NCBI RefSeq assembly: GCF_009769385.1
Contig: NZ_VKAB01000051.1
Coordinates: forward strand, 1 to 56,946
Length of the DNA stretch: 56,946 bases
Reading direction: 5' to 3'
From: Saccharothrix deserti
GTDB taxonomy: Bacteria; Actinomycetota; Actinomycetes; Mycobacteriales; Pseudonocardiaceae
Shown: piece by piece, positions 32,683 through 41,507 of the stretch
Numbering within the stretch: the stretch's first letter is position 1
Layout of the letters: the number at the start of each line of letters is the position of its first letter
The notes under the pieces: model-generated
Told to the model about the DNA's origin: nothing
Databases searched by the model: none
What the model saw: the letters and a program-made list of their open reading frames with translations, nothing else
Translations under genes and position numbers: made by a program

Positions 32683-33756
32683 GTGAACCTGTACGGCGGC
32701 GAACCGAACCCGACGTCGCAACGGTCGCGACCTGATTCAGTTTCCGAGGTGGTGACCGGACGCAAGAACCTGATCATCGGGCGCAAGGGCTCAGGCAAGA
32801 GCGCGATCTGCATGCGCCTGTCGACGGGGGACCTGAACTCCGGGGAGACCTGCTTGATCACGCCCGACGACGCCGCCGGTGAGGAACTCCGCCGGTTCGT
32901 GCTGGGAGGGCTCACCGGGCCTGCCGCCAAGGCACTGCTCTGGCGGTACGTGTTCGCGGTCCACGCCGCTCGTTTCCTGGTACGGCACGCCAGTGGTGAC
33001 GACCACCGGCGTCGCCGGCCGTCGTCGATGGGAACTCTGGAGCGCTTCCTGCGCGACAACGGCGAACTCGCCGAGGAGAACCTGTACCACCGGGTCGCCA
33101 GGGCCGGCCGTGGCCTGATGTCGTCGTTCTCCCTGGAGGCGTTCGGTGTGAAGGTCGCCGTCGACGCGAACAACGCACCCCAGGGTGTCCGCGCTTCCCG
33201 ACAGCTGGAGATCGTCGAATCGGGTGTGCGGAAGGCCTTCGCCGACCTCGGGTGCACCGAGGAACACGGGAGCCTGCTGGTGATGGTGGACCAGTTGGAG
33301 CAGGTCTGGTCGGGCGAGTCGGAGAGCGAGGCTCTCGTCATCGGATTGCTGCTGGCCGGGAAACACACGGCGCTCACCTACGGCAAGTCGCTCCGTTGCG
33401 TCCTCTTCCTGCGTTCGGACATCTACGACGCGCTTGACTTCAGCGACGCCGACAAGTTCCACAGCGACGAGATCCGCATCAACTGGACCGCCCGCCAACT
33501 ACACCAATTGGCGATGATCAGGGCAGGCGTCGCCCTGGGGCGCAGGCTCGATCCGCACGAGCTGTGGGGAGAGGTCTTCCCCGCCACCGTGATCACTTGG
33601 TGGTCATCTGTACGCGGAAGTGGTCAAGTGTGCGCGGAACGTGCAACAGCGGCAGAAGAAGATGTCGGCATTGTTCGAACAACGGCCAGAGAGTGCGTTC
33701 CAACCGAGTCCCACAGCCCCGGTGACTCGACATGGGCTACGGGCCACTGTGGATGA
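32683..33756 (+). pseudogene. Truncated Sll1717/KAP-like P-loop ATPase
   Basis: Reads GRKNLIIGRKGSGKSAICMR with Walker A at residues 33-40, then SLLVMVDQLEQVW as Walker B and RCVLFLRSDIYDALDF as a sensor segment. The family (P-loop ATPases of the Sll1717/KAP type) is often found in defence islands. Recognisable protein stops at HELWGEVFPATV near base 33590; the remaining 55 codons look random and run antisense to the CHAT gene region. Family members have 150 or more further residues, so the gene has been cut, probably by the insertion whose end repeats lie at 33609-33639. The start GTG 32683 lies only 14 bases from the divergent STAND gene start. Confidence 0.65.
33609..33639. repeat. Short direct repeats, possible IS end
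   Basis: TGTACGCGGAA at 33609-33619 and TGTGCGCGGAA at 33629-33639, spaced 20 bases, lie exactly where the ATPase homology stops. Repeated ends of this kind are seen in IS21-type elements; no transposase is left. Confidence 0.35.
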
Positions 33757-36700
33757 GCGGGGCCCACAGGTGGGGCTGGTTGGGGTGCTCGGCGCGTAGT
33801 TCACGCGTGACCTCGTGCAGGGCGAGCGCCGCGCCGTCGGCGGATGGGCCGGCGGGCATTCGGCGGTAGAAGCGGTCGGCGGCTGTGGCGGCGACGCGGT
33901 CGGCGAGGGGCCACAGGCTCGCGATGACGTGTCGGAACCCGGCGAGTTGGAACGCGGACGCGAGGTGGATCGACTCATCGGCGTGCTGTGGGCCGGCGTG
34001 GCCGGTGGAGCAGGCGGACAGGTACGCCAGTTCCGGCTCGGGCAGGTCGAGACGGCTGACCTCGGTGATCGGCAGGAGGCCGTCGTGGAGGTGCAGGCCA
34101 CCCATGGACGGCGCGTCGGGGTTCGTACTCGCGTGGCAGGCGAAGTGTGCCCAGCTCGCGCTATGCAACGCGGAACGCACGCGCTCGACCGTGGCCCACT
34201 CGTTGACGAGCGGCGGCAGGTCGGCCGGCAGGTTTGCCGCCTCGGCGGTGGTGGCCGGCAGGTCGGCCAGGCCGGGCGTGCGCTCCAGGGTGACGGTGAG
34301 CTGGCGGCGTGCCGCCGCCGCCGGTCGCTCGCCGGATCGGGCGAGCGCGCGCAACGTGGGTGCGTACGAAGAGATCACTCGGTCCAGCGCACCAGGCTTG
34401 CCCGGCTGCCCGGCCGCGTGCAGCGGTAGCAGGCCGAGCACACCCGTCGGCAGCCACCACACCCGGCTGCCGGGCGCTACGAGATCGAGGATCGGTTCGA
34501 CCGTGGTGTCCCACAGCCAACCGAGCAGCTCGGTCAAGACCCGTTGCCGGCGCAACTCGCCGGTCAGCGGGCTGGGATCGTGCGTGGCCTCGCGCAGCTC
34601 TGTGGCGTACCGCTCGACGTCGTCCAGGCGCAGCTTTGGCAGGGGCACCAGCACCGGCGGGCCGGCGGTGAGCACGATCGCGTCGGCACGCAGCCGGCTG
34701 GCGTTGAGCAGCACCACGGTTCGGCCCGCGACGGCCTGCCGCAGCTCGACCTGACCGGGTGGCGCGGCGACCGGGACGCCCTGCGCGTGGACCTCCGCCA
34801 GCACGGCGTCGTACTCGGCCCACAACCGCTTGCTCCAGCCGACGACATCTCCGTCCACAGTAGACGGATCGAAGGCGTTGAGGCGCTCCCGCGCGAGGTG
34901 CAGGCGACGGGCCAGCGCCGGGAACCTGGTGTAGAGACCTGCAAGGCTGGTGCGGAGATTCAGTTGCGCGGCCAGCAGGATGCCCCGCCCCTGCTCGCCG
35001 ACCTCGACCGCGCCGCTCGGGTCGTTCAGCGCGCAGTGCACGGCGATCGCTTCGCCGACAAGCCCGAGGTTCCCGCCGAGGTGGAGTTCCTGGTCCGCCC
35101 GTGAGGTCTCCCGCGCCGCGGTCGACGGCAGCAGGCTCACCGCCTTGTCCAGCGCGCGCCGCGCGGTGTGCAGGTCGCCGAGCGCGTGAGCCATCCGGCC
35201 GAACACCCAACAGGCCCGCACTCGCAAATACGGTCGCCCGGTTGTCGCCGCGATGGCCTGCTCCGCGCGCGCCGCGACCTCGGCGACGCCGGCGTCTCCC
35301 CGGCTCTGGTAGCTGAGCCCGAGGTAATACAGGTGGTCGGCCCGGAGCGGGTGGTCGGTCGGGGTTTCCTCGACGGCGCGCTGGTGGAGCTCGATCGCCT
35401 TGTCGAGGTCGGCCGCGTCGTCGGTCACCTGCCACCGCAGGTGGGACGCATGCCCGAGGAAGGACAGGAACCGGGCCTGGTCGGGGCCGTTCGTGGCGGC
35501 GAACGCCTGGTGCCCGAGGTCCATGGCGCGGTCGAAGTCGGCCGTCATCCGGGTGAAGTAGCCGCGTGCCAGGTAGGCCTGGCTCAGGCCGGACAGGCTG
35601 AACACGCGGTCCGCGTGGTCGCGCGGAGTGGCCGCGACCGCCTGCCCGAGTACTTCGATCGCTCTGTCCATATCGGACTTCAGGCCGACGCGCTCCAGCC
35701 GTTCGAGGTAGGCGTGCCCGAGATTGGACAGGCGCATTGCGCGGGCCGGGTGGTCGGTGGGTGTCGCGTCGACCGCGTGTTCGTTGTGGGCGATCGCCAG
35801 GTCCAGGTCGGCCATGCTGCCGATGTGGTCGGACCGCGTCCGGTGGGTGACACCGAGGTTGGCCAGGTATCCGGCGAGGTCGGGATGGCCGGCGCGGGTG
35901 GTGGTGACTGCCTGCTTGGCCGCCTCGACGGCGCGGTCCAAGTCGGCGACATCACCCACCCGCTTGAACAGTGCCATCAGGGTCACGCTGAGGTTCGACA
36001 GACGCAGCGCCCGGTCCGGGTGGTCGGCAGGTGTTGCGTCCACCGCGCGCTCCACGTTTTCGACGGCACGGTTCATGTCGGACACGTTTCCGGTGCGCTC
36101 GAACCGCTTGTCGAAGGCCGCACCCAGGTTGGCCAGGTACAGCGCGCGGTCGGGGTGATCCGCCGGTGTGACGGCGACCGCCCGGTCGTAGGCCCCGATC
36201 GCTCTGTCCAGGTCGTCCGGCTGTCCCATTCGGTCGTACCGCGTCAAGCGGGCCGTGCCGGCGTTGGACAGGTGCAGCGCCCGGTCCGGGTGGTCGGCAG
36301 GCGTTGTGCTCACCGCACGCTCGGTGTATTCGACTGCGCGGTCCAGGTCGGCCACGTCGCCAAAGCGCCCGAACCGAATTCGAAAGGCTTCGCCGAGGTT
36401 CGTCAGGGCCTTCGCCTGCTCGTGATCGTCTTCGGTGCCGGCGGCGACCGCATGCCACAGGTGCGTGATGCCGTGGTCCAGATCGGACACTTCGCCACTT
36501 TGGCCGTACCGCACCAGGTAGACCGTGCCGAGGCCGGCAAGGCGGGTCGCGTGGTCGACATCGTCGTTCGGGGTGGCGGCAAGCGCATGCTGGTGACACG
36601 CGATCGCTCGTTCCAGGTCGGCATGGTTTCCGGTCCGCTCGAATCGCTCGTGGTGAGCGGTGCCGAGATCGGTCAGGGATTGTGCGTAGTCCGGGTCATC

Positions 36701-37543
36701 GTGGTCGAGAGCGGCGACCGCCAACTCCCCGAACCTGACTGCTTTGTCCACATCGGACAGTTGGTCGGTGTGGTCGAACCGTGTCAGGTAGGCGTTGCAG
36801 AGATTGGACAGGACCATCGCACGATCCGGATCGGCCACCTGGAAATCCGCCATCGCGTGTTCGCCGAGCTGAATCGCCCGGTCCAAATCGGACAGTCGGC
36901 CGTACTGCTCGAACCGCGCGACGTAGGCGGCGCCGACCTCGGACAGCACCAGCCCACCGTTCGGGTCGCCGGCGGCGACGGCGGCGAACGCGGCCTCCCC
37001 GACCTCGACGGCCCGGTCGGCGTCGCCTGGACTCCCGATTCGCTTGAACCGCTCGCGATAGGCCGCGCTCAGGTTGGACAAGCGGACCGCGAGCATGGGG
37101 CCGCGATCTGTCACCGAGGCGTCGTGCAACTGGATGCTCGCGTTGAACAGCACCGGGTCGCCGGACTGAACGGCCTCCTCCAGCAGGGCGTTGGCGATGC
37201 TGGACTGCTGGTCGGGGTCCGCCTCGGCGCCGAGGAGCCAACGCAGCGGCTCGGGCACGGCGGTCCGGACGCCCGCCGACAGGACGTACACGATCGCCCT
37301 GGCCAGCTCGACCTGGCCGGACTCCTCGGGCAGCGCGGCGTACCGCTGGACGTGCAGCCAACCCAACAACTGGCCGGCGGTGGCCAGCCGGGCCGCTTCG
37401 TCAGGCGTGGGATGGGCGGGATCGGCCGGCTGGGCGGCGCGCCACAGCTCGTCCGCCTCCGTGAGAACCGTCTGGTCCAGCAGGACGGCGGGACTACCGT
37501 TGAGTCGTCGCCGCAGCCGGTTGAACCAGTACTCGAACGACAT
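33737..37543 (-). CDS. TPR-CHAT protease
   Basis: A 1268-aa protein. After about 125 non-repeat residues come some 13-15 TPR-like units of about 50 residues with the consensus ADHPDRALRLSNLG...RFERTG...DLDRA, to about residue 800, then a helical linker. Residues about 985-1268 form a CHAT (caspase-like) peptidase: catalytic His in WAHFACHAS (about 1137) and Cys in AYLSACSTG (about 1178), with ASAFQLAGFRHVIASLWPL as the conserved end block. CHAT-TPR proteins act in bacterial conflict and programmed-death systems, cleaving a partner once triggered. ATG 37543 follows GAGGGGTGTCCGC. It is divergent from the 37596 gene, 52 bases away. Confidence 0.92.
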   Translation of the reverse strand: MSFEYWFNRLRRRLNGSPAVLLDQTVLTEADELWRAAQPADPAHPTPDEAARLATAGQLLGWLHVQRYAALPEESGQVELARAIVYVLSAGVRTAVPEPLRWLLGAEADPDQQSSIANALLEEAVQSGDPVLFNASIQLHDASVTDRGPMLAVRLSNLSAAYRERFKRIGSPGDADRAVEVGEAAFAAVAAGDPNGGLVLSEVGAAYVARFEQYGRLSDLDRAIQLGEHAMADFQVADPDRAMVLSNLCNAYLTRFDHTDQLSDVDKAVRFGELAVAALDHDDPDYAQSLTDLGTAHHERFERTGNHADLERAIACHQHALAATPNDDVDHATRLAGLGTVYLVRYGQSGEVSDLDHGITHLWHAVAAGTEDDHEQAKALTNLGEAFRIRFGRFGDVADLDRAVEYTERAVSTTPADHPDRALHLSNAGTARLTRYDRMGQPDDLDRAIGAYDRAVAVTPADHPDRALYLANLGAAFDKRFERTGNVSDMNRAVENVERAVDATPADHPDRALRLSNLSVTLMALFKRVGDVADLDRAVEAAKQAVTTTRAGHPDLAGYLANLGVTHRTRSDHIGSMADLDLAIAHNEHAVDATPTDHPARAMRLSNLGHAYLERLERVGLKSDMDRAIEVLGQAVAATPRDHADRVFSLSGLSQAYLARGYFTRMTADFDRAMDLGHQAFAATNGPDQARFLSFLGHASHLRWQVTDDAADLDKAIELHQRAVEETPTDHPLRADHLYYLGLSYQSRGDAGVAEVAARAEQAIAATTGRPYLRVRACWVFGRMAHALGDLHTARRALDKAVSLLPSTAARETSRADQELHLGGNLGLVGEAIAVHCALNDPSGAVEVGEQGRGILLAAQLNLRTSLAGLYTRFPALARRLHLARERLNAFDPSTVDGDVVGWSKRLWAEYDAVLAEVHAQGVPVAAPPGQVELRQAVAGRTVVLLNASRLRADAIVLTAGPPVLVPLPKLRLDDVERYATELREATHDPSPLTGELRRQRVLTELLGWLWDTTVEPILDLVAPGSRVWWLPTGVLGLLPLHAAGQPGKPGALDRVISSYAPTLRALARSGERPAAAARRQLTVTLERTPGLADLPATTAEAANLPADLPPLVNEWATVERVRSALHSASWAHFACHASTNPDAPSMGGLHLHDGLLPITEVSRLDLPEPELAYLSACSTGHAGPQHADESIHLASAFQLAGFRHVIASLWPLADRVAATAADRFYRRMPAGPSADGAALALHEVTRELRAEHPNQPHLWAPLIHSGP

Positions 37544-37566
37544 GCGGACACCCCTCACCGGCCAAG

Positions 37567-37583
37567 TCACGTCGGTGACGTGA
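37567..37583. promoter_or_regulatory. Palindromic operator between CHAT gene and its partners
   Basis: TCACGTC-GGT-GACGTGA is a perfect 17-bp palindrome in the middle of the 52-base gap between the divergent starts at 37543 and 37596. A dimeric regulator bound here would control both sides. Confidence 0.65.
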
Positions 37584-37595
37584 GACTATCGGCCG

Positions 37596-37940
37596 GTGGA
37601 TCCCGAACGGTCGGCCTTGACGGAACTGTGCGAGGAGTTCGACGCGCTGGTCACCGAGGCCAGGCAGCACTCGCCTCAGCGCCAGGAGTTGCTGGCGAAG
37701 ATCGCGGTCGAGGCGCAGGCCCGCCGCCCGGTGCTCGACCTGCTGGGCCAGTTGCTCGGCACCGACCGGGACACCACCGTGCGCACGCTCTCGGCCGGCC
37801 TGCCCGGTACCGGTCCTGGTAACGCCCGTGCGGAGGCGTTCCGGTGCCCGGACGGCGCCTGCGACCGGACCGCGGTCCCGCCGCCCGCCGGCGCGATCCC
37901 CCGCTGCGCGGTGAACGGGCTGCCGATGGAGCGGAGGTAG
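37596..37940 (+). CDS. Small Cys-containing protein, CHAT-associated
   Basis: A 114-aa protein. The N-terminal 60 residues are helical (LTELCEEFDALVTEARQHSP, QRQELLAKIAVEAQARRPVL, DLLGQLLG). The C-terminus has FRCPDGACDRTAVPPPAGAI, PRCAVNGLPM: three cysteines and a proline-rich loop that resemble a small zinc ribbon. No family name is known to me. Start GTG 37596 has no clear ribosome binding site, so a leaderless transcript is possible. It is followed 5 bases later by the membrane-protein gene, whose ribosome binding site lies in its last codons. As a guess it is the adaptor or CHAT substrate. Confidence 0.75.
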   Translation: MDPERSALTELCEEFDALVTEARQHSPQRQELLAKIAVEAQARRPVLDLLGQLLGTDRDTTVRTLSAGLPGTGPGNARAEAFRCPDGACDRTAVPPPAGAIPRCAVNGLPMERR

Positions 37941-37945
37941 CGCCG

Positions 37946-38857
37946 GTGGGCGGCTTCTTCCAACAGCTGGCGAAGATCCTGGCCGACCGGTGGATCAGCC
38001 TGCTCGTGCTACCCGGCGCGTTCTTCCTCGGCGCAGCATGGGTGGCCACCGGCCTCGGACAGTCCCACGCGTGGGACGTCCCGCTGCTCGCCGACCACGC
38101 CAATCGCGCCGCCGCGCGCGGCTCGGCCCTCCCGGCCGGGGCGCAGGCCCTGCTCCTCGTGGCGGTACTGCTGGTCGCCTCGGGCACGGGCCTCGTCGTG
38201 CAGGCGCTCGCCGGCCTGACCCGCCGTGTCTGGCTGGGGCAGTGGTACCGCCCGTTCAGGGCACTCGCGGCTGCGCGGACAGCGAGCCGGCGAGCGCGGT
38301 GGCACCGGCTCGTCGAAGCCCGCCGGGCACTCGAAAAGGCGCACCCGGCCACCCGCACCCGCGGGCAGCAGGACGAGATCAACACAGTGGCTGAGCGAGC
38401 CAACCGGCTCGCGCTGGCGGAGCCGGGAAGGCCGACGTGGATGGGCGACCGCATCCACGCCGTCGAGTCGATCGCGTACCACCGCTATGGGCTCGACCTC
38501 ACCTTCGGCTGGTCGCGGCTCTGGCTGGTGCTGCCGGAAACCACGCGCGCCGAACTCACCGCCGCCCACGCGACGTTCGCCGCCGCGGTCGCTACTGGCA
38601 CCTGGGCGCTGCCCTACCTCGTCCTCACCGTGTTCTGGTGGCCGGCCGCGCTGGTCGCAGCCGGGATCGGGGTGACCGGATGGGTCCGCGCCCGCGCTGC
38701 CGTCGCGGACCTGTCGACCCTGACCGAGGCCGCAGTGGACCTGCACGGCCGCACGTTGGCACACGCCCTCGGCATCGGCGACCCGGCCGAAAGCAGCGGC
38801 CCGCTCACCCTCTCCGAGGGGGACCAGGTCACCGACCTCGTGCGGAAGGGCCGGTAG
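37946..38857 (+). CDS. Membrane protein, putative effector of the CHAT unit
   Basis: A 303-aa membrane protein starting at GTG 37946 behind GCGGAGG. Hydrophobic segments are at about residues 17-35 (WISLLVLPGAFFLGAAWVAT), 62-85 (LLLVAVLLVASGTGLVVQAL), and a broad pair at about 215-255 (TWALPYLVLTVFWWPAALVA, AAGIGVTGW). Between them is a charged cytoplasmic region (RRARWHRLVEARRALEKAHP). No family recognised. Given the operon with the small Cys protein and divergence from the CHAT gene, a membrane-damaging effector or anchor released by proteolysis is a reasonable but untested idea. Confidence 0.75.
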   Translation: MGGFFQQLAKILADRWISLLVLPGAFFLGAAWVATGLGQSHAWDVPLLADHANRAAARGSALPAGAQALLLVAVLLVASGTGLVVQALAGLTRRVWLGQWYRPFRALAAARTASRRARWHRLVEARRALEKAHPATRTRGQQDEINTVAERANRLALAEPGRPTWMGDRIHAVESIAYHRYGLDLTFGWSRLWLVLPETTRAELTAAHATFAAAVATGTWALPYLVLTVFWWPAALVAAGIGVTGWVRARAAVADLSTLTEAAVDLHGRTLAHALGIGDPAESSGPLTLSEGDQVTDLVRKGR

Positions 38858-38869
38858 GAGATCTCCTAC
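38854..38869. terminator. Perfect palindrome at operon end
   Basis: GTAGGAGATCTCCTAC spans the stop codon of the membrane protein. It is a loopless 16-bp palindrome; it could act as terminator or protein site. Confidence 0.45.
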
Positions 38870-39255
38870 GGACCCGGTGGTGTTCCTGCCCTGGCCCGGT
38901 CCGGACGGCGGCATCAACGGCGACGTCGACCGTGCCCGTCGGATCGCCGAGTCGTGCTGGACAGCAGCGGCGACCCCGATCCCCGCCGGGTGGCACGCGG
39001 GTGGGCCGCCAATTTCGCCGTGGGCGGGTCACCGGTCGCGAGGGCCCAGCCGTGAGCGCTGGGACGTCGAGGTCCGTGTCGCAACGATCGTGGTGCGTCC
39101 GGCAGGCATCGGCACTCTCTGTCGTCGAATGTCGCTTGGAGTGATGGTAGCCCGCGGAAAATTTCTTCGACTATTTTCGGCCCGCGATGTCGATCTGGGC
39201 CTGCGCCGTTCGTCGAAGGGGTGACAGGAGACGATCGAGACCTCGGGAGACGACG
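38870..39255. other. Non-coding stretch
   Basis: About 385 bases with nothing I can identify. Its right end contains the ribosome binding site and presumably the promoter of the exporter gene. Confidence 0.4.
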
Positions 39256-40785
39256 ATGAGGGCAGGACGACGCGAGTGGTTGGGGCTGGCGGTGCTGGCG
39301 CTGCCGACGCTGCTGTTGTCGCTGGACATGAGCGTGCTGCACCTGGCAGTCCCGCACCTGGCCGCCGATCTGCGGCCGAGTAGCACCCAACTGCTGTGGA
39401 TCATCGACATCTACGGCTTCATGATCGCTGGTTTCCTGGTCACGATGGGTACCCTGGGCGACCGGATCGGCCGGCGGAAACTGCTGATGGCCGGCGGTGC
39501 CGCCTTCGGCGTGGCGTCGATCGTGGCGGCTTTCACCTCCAGTCCGGAGATGCTGATCGGGGCACGGGCCGTGCTCGGGGTCGCCGGAGCGACGCTGATG
39601 CCGTCCACGCTGGCGCTGATCAGCAACATGTTCCAGGACCCCAAGCAGCGCGGGACCGCGATCGCGGTGTGGATGAGCTGCTTCATGGGCGGCATGGTGA
39701 TCGGGCCGGTGGTCGGTGGTGTGCTGCTGGAGCACTTCTGGTGGGGCTCGGTGTTCCTGATGGCCGTGCCGGTCATGGTCCTGCTGCTGGCCACCGCGCC
39801 GAAGCTGCTGCCGGAGTACCGCGACACCGCCGCGGGGCGGCTCGATCTGGCGAGCGTGGCACTGTCGCTGGGCGCGATCCTGCCGATCGTCTACGCCCTC
39901 AAGGAGACCGCCAAGGACGGCGTGTCGTTGGTCAAGGTGGTCGTGCTCGCCGTGGGCGTGGCGGTCGGCGTGGTGTTCGTCCGCCGTCAGCGCAGCCTGG
40001 CCGACCCGATGCTGGACCTGAAGCTGTTCCGGGTGCGGGCGTTCAGCGCGGCGGTGAGCATCATGCTGGTCGGCGCGCTCACCATGGGCGGTGTCTTCCT
40101 CCTGGTCAGCCAGTACCTGCAGATGGTCGCCGGGCTGACCGCGGTGGAAGCCGGGCTCTTGCTGGTACCGCAGGCCGGTGCCGTGGTGGTCGGCTCGCTG
40201 ATCGCGCCGCGGCTGGCGCAGCGGTTCCGGCCGGAGTTCGTGCTCGGTTTCGGGATGCTGGTCGCGGCAGGCGGGATCGTGCTGTTCACGCAGGCCACCG
40301 GTGCCGGCGGGGTGGCGTTCGTAGTGGTGGGCATGTCGATCGCCAGCTTCGGGATGGGGCCGCAGGGCGTGCTGTGCACCGAGATGGTGGTGAACTCGGT
40401 TCCACCGCAGAAGGCCGGTGCTGCTTCGGCGATGTCGGAGACCAGCGCCGAATTCGGTATCGCCATGGGAATCGCGGTGTTCGGCAGCGTCGGCACGGCC
40501 GTCTACCGCGACCAGGTCGCCGTTCCCGCACAGGTACCCGCCGAGGCCGCCGCGTTGGCGACGGACAGCATGGCCGGTGCCCTGCAGGCGGCGGGCACTC
40601 TTCCCGGTTCGCTGGCGGACGGTTTGCTTGCCACCGCACGGGATGCCTTCTCGTCCGGACTGCACACCGTTGCCGGTATCGGTGCTGCGATTGTCGTGGT
40701 GTTCGCGGTGGTCGGCATGATCGCGCTGCGCCGGACTCGCCCGGTGGCCGCCGAAAAGCCGGTTCCCGTCCTGGAGAACCCCTGA
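39256..40785 (+). CDS. MFS drug exporter, DHA2 (14-TMS) type
   Basis: A 509-aa transporter of the EmrB/QacA/SmvA type, expected to expel toxic compounds using the proton gradient. The first helix has LLSLDMSVLHLAVPHLAADL (motif D1), the loop after helix 2 has GTLGDRIGRRKLLM (motif A), and PQGVLCTEMVVNSVPPQKAG occurs near the end; about 14 hydrophobic segments can be counted. ATG 39256 follows GGGAGACGACG. It stands alone; no adjacent TetR or MarR regulator is visible, and the substrate cannot be told. Confidence 0.92.
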   Translation: MRAGRREWLGLAVLALPTLLLSLDMSVLHLAVPHLAADLRPSSTQLLWIIDIYGFMIAGFLVTMGTLGDRIGRRKLLMAGGAAFGVASIVAAFTSSPEMLIGARAVLGVAGATLMPSTLALISNMFQDPKQRGTAIAVWMSCFMGGMVIGPVVGGVLLEHFWWGSVFLMAVPVMVLLLATAPKLLPEYRDTAAGRLDLASVALSLGAILPIVYALKETAKDGVSLVKVVVLAVGVAVGVVFVRRQRSLADPMLDLKLFRVRAFSAAVSIMLVGALTMGGVFLLVSQYLQMVAGLTAVEAGLLLVPQAGAVVVGSLIAPRLAQRFRPEFVLGFGMLVAAGGIVLFTQATGAGGVAFVVVGMSIASFGMGPQGVLCTEMVVNSVPPQKAGAASAMSETSAEFGIAMGIAVFGSVGTAVYRDQVAVPAQVPAEAAALATDSMAGALQAAGTLPGSLADGLLATARDAFSSGLHTVAGIGAAIVVVFAVVGMIALRRTRPVAAEKPVPVLENP

Positions 40786-40949
40786 TCGTTCTGGTACCGA
40801 GCCAGATGTGCGCTCTCTTCGAACAAGGCTGGACGACGGCCCCGCCGGGCGTCTCCGCGCCCCGGCCAACCCCACGCGCGGCATCCCGCGGGCAACTGCT
40901 GGGCGCCGGCGGCAGGCCGTGGGACATTCACGGCCGTAACGGCTTCAGC

Positions 40950-41150
40950 ACCTGCTTGCGGGGGTGGAACGAGGACGCCGTCAGGGATGTGGTATGCGGC
41001 TTCGTCGCCCGGCACCTGACCCCGGGCGGCAGTGCACCGGCACGGCCGGACGGATCGAGAACGCGATCGTCGCGGTCTACGCCTCGTACGCCACTACCGC
41101 CGGGCACGTCCTGATCGACCGGGACCTGTACGTGCAGGCCGAACGCGCCG
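40950..41150 (+). pseudogene. IS701-type transposase scrap
   Basis: WNEDAVRDVVCGFVARHLTP and, after a deletion and frame change, TGTAGRIENAIVAVYASYAT, GHVLIDRDLYVQAERAAG. These match the N-terminal part of IS701-family transposases, where a VLVVDETG segment normally lies between the two. Only about 65 codons remain. It directly abuts a tRNA-Pro remnant. Confidence 0.65.
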
Positions 41151-41152
41151 CC

Positions 41153-41192
41153 GGGTCAAGGGGGGCGCAGGTTCAAATCCTGTCGTCCCGAC
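41153..41192 (+). other. tRNA-Pro 3'-half remnant (att scar)
   Basis: The sequence from GGGTCAAGG to GTCGTCCCGAC equals the 3' half of an actinomycete tRNA-Pro: GTCAAG as the 3' side of the anticodon stem, GCAGG-TTCAAAT-CCTGT as T arm, CGTCCCG as acceptor strand and A as discriminator. The 5' half is missing, so it is not a functional tRNA. Such 3' halves are left as the distal att copy of elements that integrate into tRNA genes. Confidence 0.7.
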
Positions 41193-41507
41193 GGCCATTG
41201 ACCAGCGGGTTTGCCTTTCGGAGCGGGCCCGCTGGTGTCGTTTTCGGGCTGTTGTGGTCGCAGTGTGGTCGCGTTCTGCCGGTCAGGCGGCGTCGGCCGC
41301 TGCGCCGACCACCGCGACGTCGAGGGCCCGGTTTCGGACTGGCGCGAGGCGCTGGACGTCGGGCTGGGACAATACGGGTATCAGCTCGCACGACGACTCC
41401 TGTTCGTGCGTCCGCGCATCCGGATGCCCACCGGCTGATCGTGATCGACACGGTGGAGCCGGACGGCCTGCCGGCCTCCCATGACCGCACGATGAAGGAC
41501 TGACACT
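41193..41507. other. Stretch without supported gene
   Basis: Begins GGCCATTGACCAGCGGG and contains TGTGGTCGCA-GTGTGGTCGC, direct repeats like those beside integrase genes. On the forward strand a short run (SDWREALDVGLGQYGYQLAR, then RLLFVRPRIRMPTG) ends at TGA 41438 and may be a gene scrap. Confidence 0.35.

Noticed and set aside
33640..33736. C-terminal 55 codons of the P-loop ATPase frame as a genuine domain
   Set aside because: Composition changes sharply at the repeat pair and no family pattern continues; treated as read-through into unrelated sequence.
35400..37000. Regular ~150-bp repeats suggestive of an array
   Set aside because: They are the coding repeats of TPR units with diverged sequence, not CRISPR spacers and repeats; no CRISPR array was found in the window.
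35168..37822. 884-aa forward frame opposite the TPR-CHAT gene
   Set aside because: A shadow of the TPR repeats; the repetitive look comes from the DNA repeats of the real gene.
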